From Clostridia bacterium (GTDB lineage Bacteria; Bacillota; Clostridia; Christensenellales; Aristaeellaceae), in assembly GCA_017463245.1 (NCBI GenBank), contig JAFTPN010000005.1, forward strand, positions 1 through 44,191: a DNA stretch of 44,191 nucleotides, given 5' to 3'. Shown one piece after another: positions 7,649 through 15,875 of the stretch. Under the pieces are notes generated by a model that had not been told where the DNA came from, made no database searches, and worked only from the letters and a program-made list of their open reading frames with translations. The translations under genes were made by a program, and so were the position numbers. Every line of letters begins with the position of its first letter. The stretch's first letter is position 1.

Positions 7649-9469
7649 TTATGAATGAATCTTTTTATGACATTCCGGGCATACTACCAATGTTTTTCGT
7701 CTGCGCAATCGCATTGCGCACACCCATTCGGCATTGCCCTTCAGGTCTTTGAGTTTCTTAACTTGATGGATTTCAGGATTTCTGCACTCTCTTCCGCATA
7801 GTTCACAGGTATGTTTTTCCACACGCTGTTTTAAGGTGTTAGGTTTTAAGTACTTGGAGTATTCCGGCAACTCATTCACATTGTCGAATTTTGTTGCCAC
7901 TTCCTTGCGCTTATATCCATCCCTGTAAAATGTCGTCGTTTTTACTCCTGATTTAGTTCCATAGGCAAGAGTAAACAGGTCGTTTACGCAGTATCTGCGC
8001 TTAATTTCGTGAACATTGGTCCTGTATTTACAGGCAAATGTCTTATACATGCTATACTTCATCACATTGCCGAAACAGCCTATTTTGAAGGCATTATTGG
8101 CAATCGAATAGTAATTATATAAGCCTCTCACTTCCGCGTTGTACGTTGTCAGTATTTCAATGTCACTCTTGTTTACCAGCCTGCCTCTGTGCAGGGCAAC
8201 AAATCGCTCTTTGCCGTTTTCATTGATTTTGATTTTTATTGCTCGATATTCCAGTAGTTTGCTGACCCACTTTTCTCTGGGCACTAGGAGCTTTACCACG
8301 CCAGTCTGACATCTTTGAATCTTTCCGTTAGATTGCTTTTTGAGCTCTTGGCTTCTCGAAACTGTAATGTCGTATCCCAAAAACCTCGCTTTGTCGCCTG
8401 TATGGGTGATTTTTGTCTTGGTATCCGACATTTCCAGCTTTAACGCATCTTGCAGAAACATTTTCACATCCTGCTTGACGTGTTCAGCATCCTTTTTACT
8501 GCCAATTACGCCGATAATAAAGTCATCCGCATATCTGGTATATTGGATACGTTTGAAATCCGTGTCCATCGGGATTGTCGGGGTCATACTTTTTTCTGCC
8601 CGTTCCAATTCTTTTAACTTCTTGCTTCTGACCTTCTTTTCATGCGACGATAACTGTTCCCAGGTTCTTTTGCCCTCGCGCCTATACATGTACGCTTGGT
8701 ATGTCTTGGCTTTATATGCCGGCGAAATCCGCTTTTTCTGCGCTTTCGTATTGAATGCCACTGCATATTGCTCCATGTACTTATCCAACTCGTTCATGTA
8801 AATATTGCAAAGGATGGGGCTTACTCCTGAACCCTGTGGAACACCACTGTAGGTTCTTTTGTATTCCCATTGCTCCATATATCCAGCCTTCAGGAATTTC
8901 CATATCAGCTGAATGAAGGCCTCATCATCAATTTTCCCTCTCAGGATGTTGATAATGATGTGATGGTCAAAGCTGTCAAAACAAGCGTGTATATCACCTT
9001 CCACAAACCAGTTTGTCCCTGTAAAGGTTTTCTGAATTTGCATCAGTGCTGTTTGGCAGCTTCGATTGGGTCTGAATCCGTGTGATTTATTGCTGAACAC
9101 GGGTTCATAGATACTTTCCAAAATCATTTTAACGACTTCTTGTAAGAGCTTGTCGTTGCCGGATTGTATACCCAGTGGACGCTTTTTGTTGCTGTTCTTC
9201 TTGGCAATATATTCACGCCTTGCCGGTTTGGGACGGTAACTTCGATTTTTCAGAGATTCGATTATCCTATTGATTTTCTCATCGCTCATCCCATCAATCG
9301 TCGTTCCATCTGCTCCGGCAGTCATACTGCCCTTGTTGGCATATATGTTTTTATACGCTAGCCAATAAAACTCAGGGTTATACAGATTCCGATATAGTCT
9401 CTGAAACCGATATGATTCATTCTTTGTTTTTTCCGATAAACTTTTTAATACCTCAGTTGGATTTCTCAT
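7649..9469 (-). CDS. ltrA-like: Group II intron-encoded reverse transcriptase/maturase with HNH endonuclease
   Basis: The 606-residue protein is full length. An N-terminal RT domain has conserved blocks (KRPLGIQSGNDKLLQEVVKM; SHGFRPNRSC; GDIHACFDSFDH; GVPQGSGVSPILCNIYMNE) and the catalytic YADD motif in RYADDFIIG near residue 315. A maturase X domain and then a C-terminal HNH/zinc module follow: CELCGREC, the H of EIHQVKKL, then CPECHKKIH. It promotes splicing of its own intron RNA and retrohoming into DNA. The start has AAAGGAGC about 13 bases upstream. It lies within intron domain IV, and no disabling mutation is visible. Confidence 0.96.
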   Translation of the reverse strand: MRNPTEVLKSLSEKTKNESYRFQRLYRNLYNPEFYWLAYKNIYANKGSMTAGADGTTIDGMSDEKINRIIESLKNRSYRPKPARREYIAKKNSNKKRPLGIQSGNDKLLQEVVKMILESIYEPVFSNKSHGFRPNRSCQTALMQIQKTFTGTNWFVEGDIHACFDSFDHHIIINILRGKIDDEAFIQLIWKFLKAGYMEQWEYKRTYSGVPQGSGVSPILCNIYMNELDKYMEQYAVAFNTKAQKKRISPAYKAKTYQAYMYRREGKRTWEQLSSHEKKVRSKKLKELERAEKSMTPTIPMDTDFKRIQYTRYADDFIIGVIGSKKDAEHVKQDVKMFLQDALKLEMSDTKTKITHTGDKARFLGYDITVSRSQELKKQSNGKIQRCQTGVVKLLVPREKWVSKLLEYRAIKIKINENGKERFVALHRGRLVNKSDIEILTTYNAEVRGLYNYYSIANNAFKIGCFGNVMKYSMYKTFACKYRTNVHEIKRRYCVNDLFTLAYGTKSGVKTTTFYRDGYKRKEVATKFDNVNELPEYSKYLKPNTLKQRVEKHTCELCGRECRNPEIHQVKKLKDLKGNAEWVCAMRLRRRKTLVVCPECHKKIHS

Positions 9470-10089
9470 GCCTCACGCATGCTCCTTTCGTTCTCGGTAT
9501 TTGCGATAAGCTGCTCCCCTTCGCCTTGTGATCGTCGTTAACGTCTCTGACTACTATGGGAGCTGTGTAGCCATGCCCGTTACCGGGTTTAGGCTATCTC
9601 CATTTAGTAACTACAGAATGAGCTTTCCATGTTGTCGGTATCGACTTTCGCCATTTACCCGCTGTCTTGCGGTTGCCTTTCCGCGAGTATCTCTTGCTTC
9701 CATAACTGCGAAATGCAAGCAACGCGGAAATCATACGTTTCAATCCTTTTCGTATATAGGGTCGGGATCCCTTGCTCTGGCTATCGTTCAGGCAGTTTAG
9801 CTTTATACCTCATACATGGAGTTTTATTCTTACACATTCAAGCGCACAGGATTATTGCTCTATTGTGTAGGCCGTTCTTGAAGGACGGCGGCGACATGCT
9901 GTACTCCCCTTTGGGTTTCCCCGCTCGGATAAGTCGCAGAATAATAGGTTGCCCCTGCACTTTATGAGCCTCCTTGTCTCGCTTCATTTGCAGGTAGCTT
10001 TGATACTTTTTCCTACCGCTTGCTAAAGGCGGTATTCTGTAGTTACCACACCACCGTTTTCCATTTGTTTTGGTGGCTTATGGACGCAC

Positions 10090-11475
10090 GCAGTTGCCGG
10101 TGATGGTATCGGCGTTGTCCTTGTAGATGGACTTGAGCTGACTCTGTGCCTGAAGGATGATGCTGGCGGAGATCTCACGGCTGCGGATGGTGGCGATGAG
10201 CTTTTCAAAATTGGGTATCTGCCCAATGTTGGCAAACTCATCGATCAGGCAGCGGACATGCACCGGCAGCCTGCCGCCGTATTCGTCATCCGCCTTCTCG
10301 CACAGGAGATTGAACAGCTGCGAATAAGCCAGACTGATGAGGAAGTTGAAGCTGGCATGCGTGTCCGACATGATCAGAAACAGCGCGGTGCGCTTGTCGC
10401 CGATGGTATCAAGCGACAGCTCGTCATAGGAGGTGATCTCCCGCAGCTCCTCAATGTCAAAGACGGCAAGGCGCGCGCCGCAGCTCACCAGAATGGATTT
10501 TGCCGTTTTGCCGGACGCCATCTTGTACTTCTGGTATTGGCGAACCGCAAAGTGCTCCGGCTTCCGCTGTGCCAGATCGTCGAATATCTCATCAATCTCG
10601 TTGCGGAAGTCCTCGTCGTCCTCCCGCACCTGCATCTTATCCAGCATGTCGATCAGCGTCGCAAAGTTCTGCTTCTCCGGCGGCAGCTCGTAATGGATGT
10701 AGCCGATCAAGGCGATGTACAGCAGCGTTTCGGCCTTCACCCAGAAATCCTCTCCGGCTTTGCCTTCACCTTTTGTGTTGGCAATCAGGGCCGTGACGAG
10801 CTTCAGGATGTCCGTTTCGCTGTGGATGTACGAGAGCGGATTGTAATGCATCGACTTTTTGAAGTTGATGGTGTTGAGAATACGCACGTCGTACCCGGCA
10901 GCGACCAGCATCTTGCCGCACTCCACGACAAGGGTTCCCTTCGGGTCTGTCACCACCAGAGAAGTGCCCTTGGTTTTGGTGCATTGCATGATGTTGGGCT
11001 TTACGAAGAATCTTGTTTTGCCGCTGCCGGAGCCGCCAATGACGAGCACGTTTTTGTTGCGCGCATATTGCGGGTTCTTGGGCCGGCTGTTCATCGTCAA
11101 CCGCTCAGTTTTCGTGAGGATTACGTTGTTCCACGGGTCCGGGTCGATGAACGGCTGAATGTCGCCGGGCTTGCCCCATCTGGCGGAGCCATACTCGACA
11201 TTGTGCCGGTACTTCTTGGCATTCCTGCCTTTTTCGTAGACGACCAGACGCAGCAGGCAGCCAAGGGTGATGCCCAGCAGAAGGTCTGCAGGAACAAAGC
11301 TGGGCCAAGGTGAGCGAAACGATGCGGATAGCCCGTCCATGATATGGAGCAGCTTTCCCGACATATCCGTTCCCTCAGCCAAGCGCCATGCTTCTCCCAG
11401 CTTGGTCGCATACAGGCCAATGAGCATATAAGGGAGATTGAGGATCAGCAGCTTCTTGAGCCGTGCTTTGTTCAT
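10090..11475 (-). CDS. virD4: VirD4-like coupling protein, 5' exon (before group II intron)
   Basis: These are the first 462 codons of the coupling ATPase that brings the relaxosome to the channel. The N-terminus has two membrane segments (KLLILNLPYMLIGLYATKL and PADLLLGITLGCLLRLVVY). Walker A GGSGSGKT lies near residue 150, and the conserved DEFANIGQIPNFEKLIATI near residue 411 is followed by QAQSQLKSIYKD. The exon ends in GNC, and the next base begins the intron; unspliced, the frame stops four codons later. The ATG overlaps the pcfB stop (ATGA), so the two are translationally coupled. Confidence 0.95.
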
Positions 11476-11957
11476 CGCTCCATCCCCTTTTGCCGGATGC
11501 GTTCCACCTTCTTGCCCGGTGCTTCTCTGGTCGGATCGAGCGTCGGCTCAGCGGCAGAGCGCTCCTGCTTTTGCTGCCTGGCCCATGCAACCGAGTATGC
11601 AGCCATCGCCTGATTGATGGCGCTCCGGTCGCGCGCTTTGAAGTACAGGATGTACCGGGGCTTTCCATCCTGAGAGAAGCCCTTCTGGATGGCGTAGTCC
11701 ACGCCGTACTGGCGGGCATACCGGTCAAAGGATTTCGCCTCGTTTCGGTCTGCCAGCTCCGTGTTCTCAACGCCCTGATTCTGTGCGATGAGCTGCTTGA
11801 CGGACTGCTTTCCCTGGGGCTTTACGTTCTGATGTTCATGAATCTTATTCCTGGAGTATCGCAGAAACTTCATAAAGGCAGAAGCCAGGGTGCGCGCGGT
11901 CAGCTTGCTTGTATTGATGATCAGGGTAAGCGATTTGTTTTCGATGTCTTCCTGCAT
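11472..11957 (-). CDS. pcfB: PcfB family conjugation protein (DUF3801)
   Basis: The 161-residue protein is recognised by the N-terminus (SLTLIINTSKLTARTLASAF), the central DRNEAKSFDRYARQYGVDYA and ILYFKARDRSAINQAMAAY. PcfB-type proteins are relaxosome-associated adaptors for the coupling protein in enterococcal and clostridial conjugation. The C-terminal 35 residues are charged and probably disordered. AGGAGG lies 9 bases before the ATG. The stop overlaps the virD4 start, and a hairpin with a T run precedes it at 11983-12011. Confidence 0.9.
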   Translation of the reverse strand: MQEDIENKSLTLIINTSKLTARTLASAFMKFLRYSRNKIHEHQNVKPQGKQSVKQLIAQNQGVENTELADRNEAKSFDRYARQYGVDYAIQKGFSQDGKPRYILYFKARDRSAINQAMAAYSVAWARQQKQERSAAEPTLDPTREAPGKKVERIRQKGMER

Positions 11958-11982
11958 GGGCAGACGCCTCCTGTGTGAGAAT

Positions 11983-12011
11983 CAAAAAGGAGATGCCACA
12001 GTGGCACCTCC
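11983..12011 (-). terminator. Hairpin with T run just upstream of pcfB (terminator or attenuator)
   Basis: GGAGaTGCCAC (11989-11999) pairs with GTGGCAcCTCC (12001-12011). On the minus strand the stem is followed by TTTTT, the form of an intrinsic terminator. It sits 26 bases above the pcfB ATG, in what would be the leader of the transfer operon, so it may either stop read-through from the adhesin genes or attenuate transfer genes. Confidence 0.55.
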
Positions 12012-12066
12012 AGACGATGAAGATCATACAGACGCTTCATTCTGAGATAGACAAAGTTCATTTCTC

Positions 12067-12096
12067 TTGACCCTTCCCGCCCAATCGGCGTATAAT
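12067..12096 (+). promoter_or_regulatory. Promoter of the AbrB-MNT/HEPN pair
   Basis: TTGACC (12067-12072) and TATAAT (12091-12096) are 18 bases apart, about 45 bases upstream of the ATG at 12141. It is a near-consensus sigma-A-type promoter pointing away from pcfB. The AbrB-like domain of the first gene makes autoregulation here plausible. Confidence 0.8.
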
Positions 12097-12140
12097 AGAA
12101 ACAGAAAGTAAGGATAGTAAGGAAAGCAAGGAGTGATGAT

Positions 12141-12629
12141 ATGGAGCTTGCGAGAATGACCAGCAAGGGTCAGCTGACGGTTCCGGCTTCCATCCGAAAG
12201 AAGCTCGGCATCAGCACGGGCGATCAGCTGCTGTTTTATGAGCGCGACGGTCAGATCGTCCTTGCGCCTGTAACACCCGCCTCCTTGGCAGATGCACAGG
12301 CCGCCACAGCCCGGCAGCACATCTATACGCTCGATGAAATCCGTGCGATTGCCGTTCCCATTGCAGAGCGTCATCAGCTCAAGCAGCTCGCGCTGTTCGG
12401 CTCCTATGCCCGCGGCGAGGCCACCGAGCAAAGCGATCTTGATTTCCGCGCTGATGTACCCGCTGATTTCGGTATGTTCCGTCTGGGTGCCCTACAAAGC
12501 GATCTGGAGGAAGCCTTTCACAAAAAGGTTGACCTGATCACTGCGGGAATGCTGGACGACCCGCTGTCCGGCAAACTGGCACAGAGTATTGAGGAAGACG
12601 AGGTGATCCTGTATGGCGTCGGCAAGTGA
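12141..12629 (+). CDS. MNT-type nucleotidyltransferase antitoxin fused to an AbrB/MazE-like DNA-binding domain
   Basis: The 162-residue protein has two parts. Residues 1-45 (MTSKGQLTVPASIRKKLGIS) are a swapped-hairpin AbrB/SpoVT/MazE-type DNA-binding domain. Residues 65-160 are a minimal nucleotidyltransferase with the full GSX10DXD signature (GSYARGEATEQSDLDF), followed by a distal FHKKVDLITA strand. MntA-type antitoxins add AMP groups to the Tyr of the partner HEPN toxin. The fused DNA-binding domain would let the antitoxin repress its own promoter directly. AAGGAG lies 7-8 bases before the ATG. It overlaps the HEPN gene by 17 bases. It is the only plus-strand gene pair inside the ICE. Confidence 0.88.
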   Translation: MELARMTSKGQLTVPASIRKKLGISTGDQLLFYERDGQIVLAPVTPASLADAQAATARQHIYTLDEIRAIAVPIAERHQLKQLALFGSYARGEATEQSDLDFRADVPADFGMFRLGALQSDLEEAFHKKVDLITAGMLDDPLSGKLAQSIEEDEVILYGVGK

Positions 12630-12966
12630 AGTTCAGCGTGATACTGACCTTTTGCTGCATATCGCCCGCTATTGCGATGACGCCATAGATGCTGCGCGTC
12701 AGGCTGGCGATGAGGCTACCTTTGTCAATAGCCGACTGTATCAGCATGCAGTTGCCATGTGCGTGCTGGAAATCGGAGAGCTGTCCAAGCATCTGTCGGA
12801 TGGATTTCTTCAGGCGCATGCGGAGATTCCATGGCGCGCCATCTGCCGGATGCGGGACATGTATGCGCATCACTACCACAGGACTGATCCGCACCAGCTA
12901 TGGACAACCGCCACGATGGATTTGCCCGTGCTGAAGGCATTCTGCGACCAGCTGCAAATGAAATGA
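12613..12966 (+). CDS. HEPN domain toxin (HepT-like)
   Basis: The 117-residue helical protein carries the RX4HXY motif as RDMYAHHY near residue 83, the RNase/toxin signature of HepT. The N-terminus (DTDLLLHIARYCDDAIDAA) and the central VAMCVLEIGELSKHLSD match the usual HEPN layout. In characterised HepT/MntA pairs the Tyr of this motif is AMPylated by the antitoxin, which neutralises the RNase. The pair could stabilise the ICE or act in abortive defence. It is followed by a strong hairpin terminator. Confidence 0.9.
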   Translation: MASASEVQRDTDLLLHIARYCDDAIDAARQAGDEATFVNSRLYQHAVAMCVLEIGELSKHLSDGFLQAHAEIPWRAICRMRDMYAHHYHRTDPHQLWTTATMDLPVLKAFCDQLQMK

Positions 12967-12973
12967 AAAATGC

Positions 12974-13017
12974 CAGGGATGACGCCGCCTGACTTGGGCA
13001 GCGCCATCCCTGTTTTT
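12974..13017 (+). terminator. Intrinsic terminator after the HEPN toxin
   Basis: CAGGGATG (12974-12981) pairs with CATCCCTG (13005-13012), with extra C/G pairing inside the loop, followed by TTTTT (13013-13017). It ends the plus-strand toxin-antitoxin transcript, opposite the converging minus-strand gene at 13054. Confidence 0.82.
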
Positions 13018-13053
13018 CAGTTCAGAAAAGCATGGTCCATGCCCGTCCGGGCA

Positions 13054-13416
13054 TCAGTCCCCATCACCGAAGGAGAAGTCCTGGCACATCCTCTCAAGCG
13101 CCCTATCCTGTTCATCCAGCGCAGCGCGCTGCGTGCTGGCTTCAAGCAGAATCTCCGTAATGCCGCCCAGCAGCCTGTTCATCTCCTCGTCGCGCATAGG
13201 AATGGCCGCGACAATCCCCGGGATGCCGATCTGCCCGGCATCACGTTTCGCAAGCCGGTTTACCAGCTCGGAGAACTCCATGCGCTCGCCGAACGAGGGA
13301 AGAAAAACGTCGCTTCTGCTGATTGCATCAAACAGTCGGCTGCGTTCGGCGACATCCTTGAAGCCCACCACATAGAACGCTTCATTCCTGGAATTGGTAA
13401 AGGAACGAATCTGCAT
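13054..13416 (-). CDS. Hypothetical 120-aa protein downstream of the adhesin genes
   Basis: The 120-residue soluble protein starts MQIRSFTNSRNEAFYVVGF. It has GAGGAGG about 10 bases before the ATG, and that ribosome site contains the stop of the preceding SpaA-like gene. The first half looks like a mixed alpha/beta fold with FDAISRSDVFLPSFGERM; the second half is mainly helical (MNRLLGGITEILLEASTQ). I recognise no family. It is transcribed with the adhesin genes, so a link to them or simply ICE cargo is possible. Confidence 0.75.
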   Translation of the reverse strand: MQIRSFTNSRNEAFYVVGFKDVAERSRLFDAISRSDVFLPSFGERMEFSELVNRLAKRDAGQIGIPGIVAAIPMRDEEMNRLLGGITEILLEASTQRAALDEQDRALERMCQDFSFGDGD

Positions 13417-13430
13417 TACTCAAAACCTCC

Positions 13431-15806
13431 TCAGTTCTTCTTGTGCTTTCCTGCGCGGTGCTTGCGGATCAGCCCCGCAGCACCGCTGATGACCATCAGG
13501 CCAATGCCCACCCACATGACGCCGGTTACAGCCAGATTCACGCCGGTCTGGATGGTCGTGTAGTTGACGAATTTCCTCATTTCATCAGACACGACATAGG
13601 CTTCGTTGATCTTTACCCGGATGACCTCTCCGGAAACGCTGTAGCCCTCAAGCGTTTCGATTTCCTTGATGAAGTATTCGCCCGGCTCAAGATCCCGGAT
13701 GCTGACGATACCGTCCTCGCCGGATTCGTAGGTGCCGATGATTCTGCCGCTGGCATCCTCCACGGTGAACTTCGCGCCTGCCAGCGGCACGCCGGAGCTG
13801 TCCGTCTTGATGAACGCATAGTGGTTCGGGATGTTCACGCACATGATGGGCTTGGGCTCCGTCCAGTCGTCTCCAACATGAATGCGAATGTCCTCCATGC
13901 GGCAATAGCCATTGGGCGCGGCATTCTCACAAATCAGCCAGTCGCCATAATCGAATTGGCTGAAGGTGAATACGCCATCCTGATTGCTGACTGCGGTTTC
14001 GACCTTCTCCATGGTGCTGGCATTGTACAGGCTGAACGCGATGCCGGGCATCGGTGTGCCGGAGGTATCGACCTTGATGCAGGTGATCTTTTTCTCCCGG
14101 TTGATCACCGTCGCAAGGGGCTTGTCGCTGTTGGTATAGCCCTCGTCGATGGTGACGTGGATCACGTCCCTGCTCATCAGGTACCCGTCGGGCGCTGTGA
14201 GCTCTCGGATCGTGTACTTGCCAACCGCAGCACCCACGAAACGCACCAATCCCTCCGCATCCGACACGGCGGTCATGACCAGCTCGTCTTTCTCATCGAA
14301 CAGGCCGAACTGAGCGCCAGCCAGGGCGACATTGTTCTGATCGACCTTCTGAACCAGCAGCTCTGTCGGGCAGTTGGTCAGCGTGGCGATGGGCGCGTCC
14401 GGGTTTTTGAAGGTACCGTCCACCGTGATCGGGGTTTTTGTAGAGTCCTTCACATAGCCGGGCAGCGGCTTGATCTCCTCGATGGTGTAGGAGCCGTAGG
14501 GAATCTGCTCAAAGGTCGCCAATCCATCGCTGTCCGTAACAGCGGCCACATGGAGCGTGCCGTCCTCGCGGAAAAGCCCGTATTCAACGCCTTCCAGCGG
14601 CCTGTGCTGCGGATCGACCTTTTGGATGGAGAACCGGGTAACATCATCCGCAAGCGCAGTCTGTCCGACTACCTCCCCCTGTTCATTGACGGTGAAGGTC
14701 ATTTCGGACTCATTGAGCGCATACCCCTCCGGGGCCAGCACTTCCCGGTAGGTGTAGGTGCCGGGGACTGCAGGGAAAGCGGGCAGATAGCCGTCCTCTC
14801 CGGTATAGTCACGGCAGACGATTTTGCCCTCGCCGTTCCTGACCTCAATCAGCGCGCCGGGCAGAGCTGCAGAGCCGGTAATGTCGGTCTTTGCGATCCG
14901 CACATCCGCGTGGACAATCTCGTTGTGGATGGGCAGCCCCACCTGGAAAACAACCTCGTGCTGTTCGTCAGCAAACTCGTCCGTGATGGTGACGCGGTAT
15001 CGGGCATCGCTGAGCACCCAGCCCTCCGGGGCAGCCAGCTCCTGCACATAGTATTCGCCGTGGGGATAGTCGCCGGAAAAGGTCAGAGCGCCGTCCGCAT
15101 CGGTGATGCCGGTTTCAATCAGCGTATCGGCGGGCAACGTTCCGTCAGCATATTCAATGGGATCACTGCAATACAGGCCGAAGATAAAGCCCTCGCCGGG
15201 CACGTTCATCAGCCTGGAATGCACCATGCCGTCTTCATCATGCTGTGTGGTCACGATTCCCTTCTCTTTCGTCAACGTGATTCGTGCAGACATGAACTCA
15301 TTGATGGCAGAAAGGCGGGCTGTCACCACCGGGGTGGTGTGGTCTACGGCAGTCAGCGCAATCTCATGGCGCGTTTCATCCAGCACATACCCGGCAGGGG
15401 CGGACACCTCGGTCACGATGTATCGCCCAAGGGGCAGCGGATCTGTGACAACGCTGCCGCCTGCTGTCGTGGTTATCGTCGCAGCCAGCTCGCCTTTCTT
15501 GAACCAGACCGTCTGTTCTTTTCCAACGATGTCCTCGCTAGCGCGCACCTCATACACCGCGCCGGGCAGCCAGTCATCCTGATACAGCGGTGTGTGTACC
15601 GTATAGCCGAGCGTATCCCGGTTCTCGCTGAAGCCCTTCAGCACAAAGCCCCACTTGTTGATCTCAATCGTGCCCTTGATGGGCGTGTTGGAAACCGGAA
15701 TCTCCTGTACAGCCATTTCCCCGGCTTCTGCAAATGCCATGATGGGAATTGCGATGGCGAAGAGCAAAAGCAGCAGGAGAAAGCTGCGCATTCGTCTCAA
15801 CTTCAT
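13431..15806 (-). CDS. Secreted SpaA/Cna-B repeat surface protein with a sortase B-like sorting signal
   Basis: The 791-residue protein has a signal peptide (residues 1-27, SFLLLLLLFAIAIPIMAFA). About seven prealbumin-like SpaA/Cna-B repeats follow, each with a KxD start (KTDITG, KVDPQ, KVDQNN, KVDTSG, KTDSSG) and a YxxxExxxPxGY end with Glu of the isopeptide triad. At the C-terminus TIQTG is followed by a hydrophobic stretch (VMWVGIGLMVISGAAGLI) and a basic tail RKHRAGKHKKN. That motif resembles the NVQTG and (S/P)PxTG signals of C. difficile sortase B substrates rather than LPxTG. It is a paralogue of the 15876-17906 protein along most of its length. RBS AAGAGG precedes the ATG. Confidence 0.9.
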   Translation of the reverse strand: MKLRRMRSFLLLLLLFAIAIPIMAFAEAGEMAVQEIPVSNTPIKGTIEINKWGFVLKGFSENRDTLGYTVHTPLYQDDWLPGAVYEVRASEDIVGKEQTVWFKKGELAATITTTAGGSVVTDPLPLGRYIVTEVSAPAGYVLDETRHEIALTAVDHTTPVVTARLSAINEFMSARITLTKEKGIVTTQHDEDGMVHSRLMNVPGEGFIFGLYCSDPIEYADGTLPADTLIETGITDADGALTFSGDYPHGEYYVQELAAPEGWVLSDARYRVTITDEFADEQHEVVFQVGLPIHNEIVHADVRIAKTDITGSAALPGALIEVRNGEGKIVCRDYTGEDGYLPAFPAVPGTYTYREVLAPEGYALNESEMTFTVNEQGEVVGQTALADDVTRFSIQKVDPQHRPLEGVEYGLFREDGTLHVAAVTDSDGLATFEQIPYGSYTIEEIKPLPGYVKDSTKTPITVDGTFKNPDAPIATLTNCPTELLVQKVDQNNVALAGAQFGLFDEKDELVMTAVSDAEGLVRFVGAAVGKYTIRELTAPDGYLMSRDVIHVTIDEGYTNSDKPLATVINREKKITCIKVDTSGTPMPGIAFSLYNASTMEKVETAVSNQDGVFTFSQFDYGDWLICENAAPNGYCRMEDIRIHVGDDWTEPKPIMCVNIPNHYAFIKTDSSGVPLAGAKFTVEDASGRIIGTYESGEDGIVSIRDLEPGEYFIKEIETLEGYSVSGEVIRVKINEAYVVSDEMRKFVNYTTIQTGVNLAVTGVMWVGIGLMVISGAAGLIRKHRAGKHKKN

Positions 15807-15837
15807 CTGATTACCTCTTTTCTTAGTATAGAGCGTA

Positions 15838-15868
15838 AGGAAAAGGCAGCGGTTTGGCCCGCTGCCTT
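15838..15868 (-). terminator. Terminator between the two SpaA-like genes
   Basis: A perfect 10-bp stem (15843-15852 with 15859-15868, AAGGCAGCGG) with a 6-nt loop is followed on the minus strand by TTTTCCTT. It lies just below the stop at 15876, so the 791-aa gene may need its own promoter or receive reduced read-through. Confidence 0.8.
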
Positions 15869-15875
15869 CTGCAGT

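Larger units (their letters stand above)
7536..10089 (-). mobile_element. Group II intron inserted in virD4
   Basis: The 2554-bp intron starts GTGCGTCC at 10089 and ends in AT at 7536, matching the GTGYG...AY group II consensus. Domain V is canonical (7592-7625), the domain VI region follows it, and domain IV carries a reverse transcriptase/HNH gene (7649-9469). About 620 bases upstream of that gene (9470-10089) hold the structured RNA domains I-III and no convincing gene. A likely EBS1, GCAGTT read at 9709-9704, is complementary to AACTGC at the 3' end of the upstream exon (10095-10090). The intron lies in the same orientation as virD4, as splicing requires. Confidence 0.95.
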
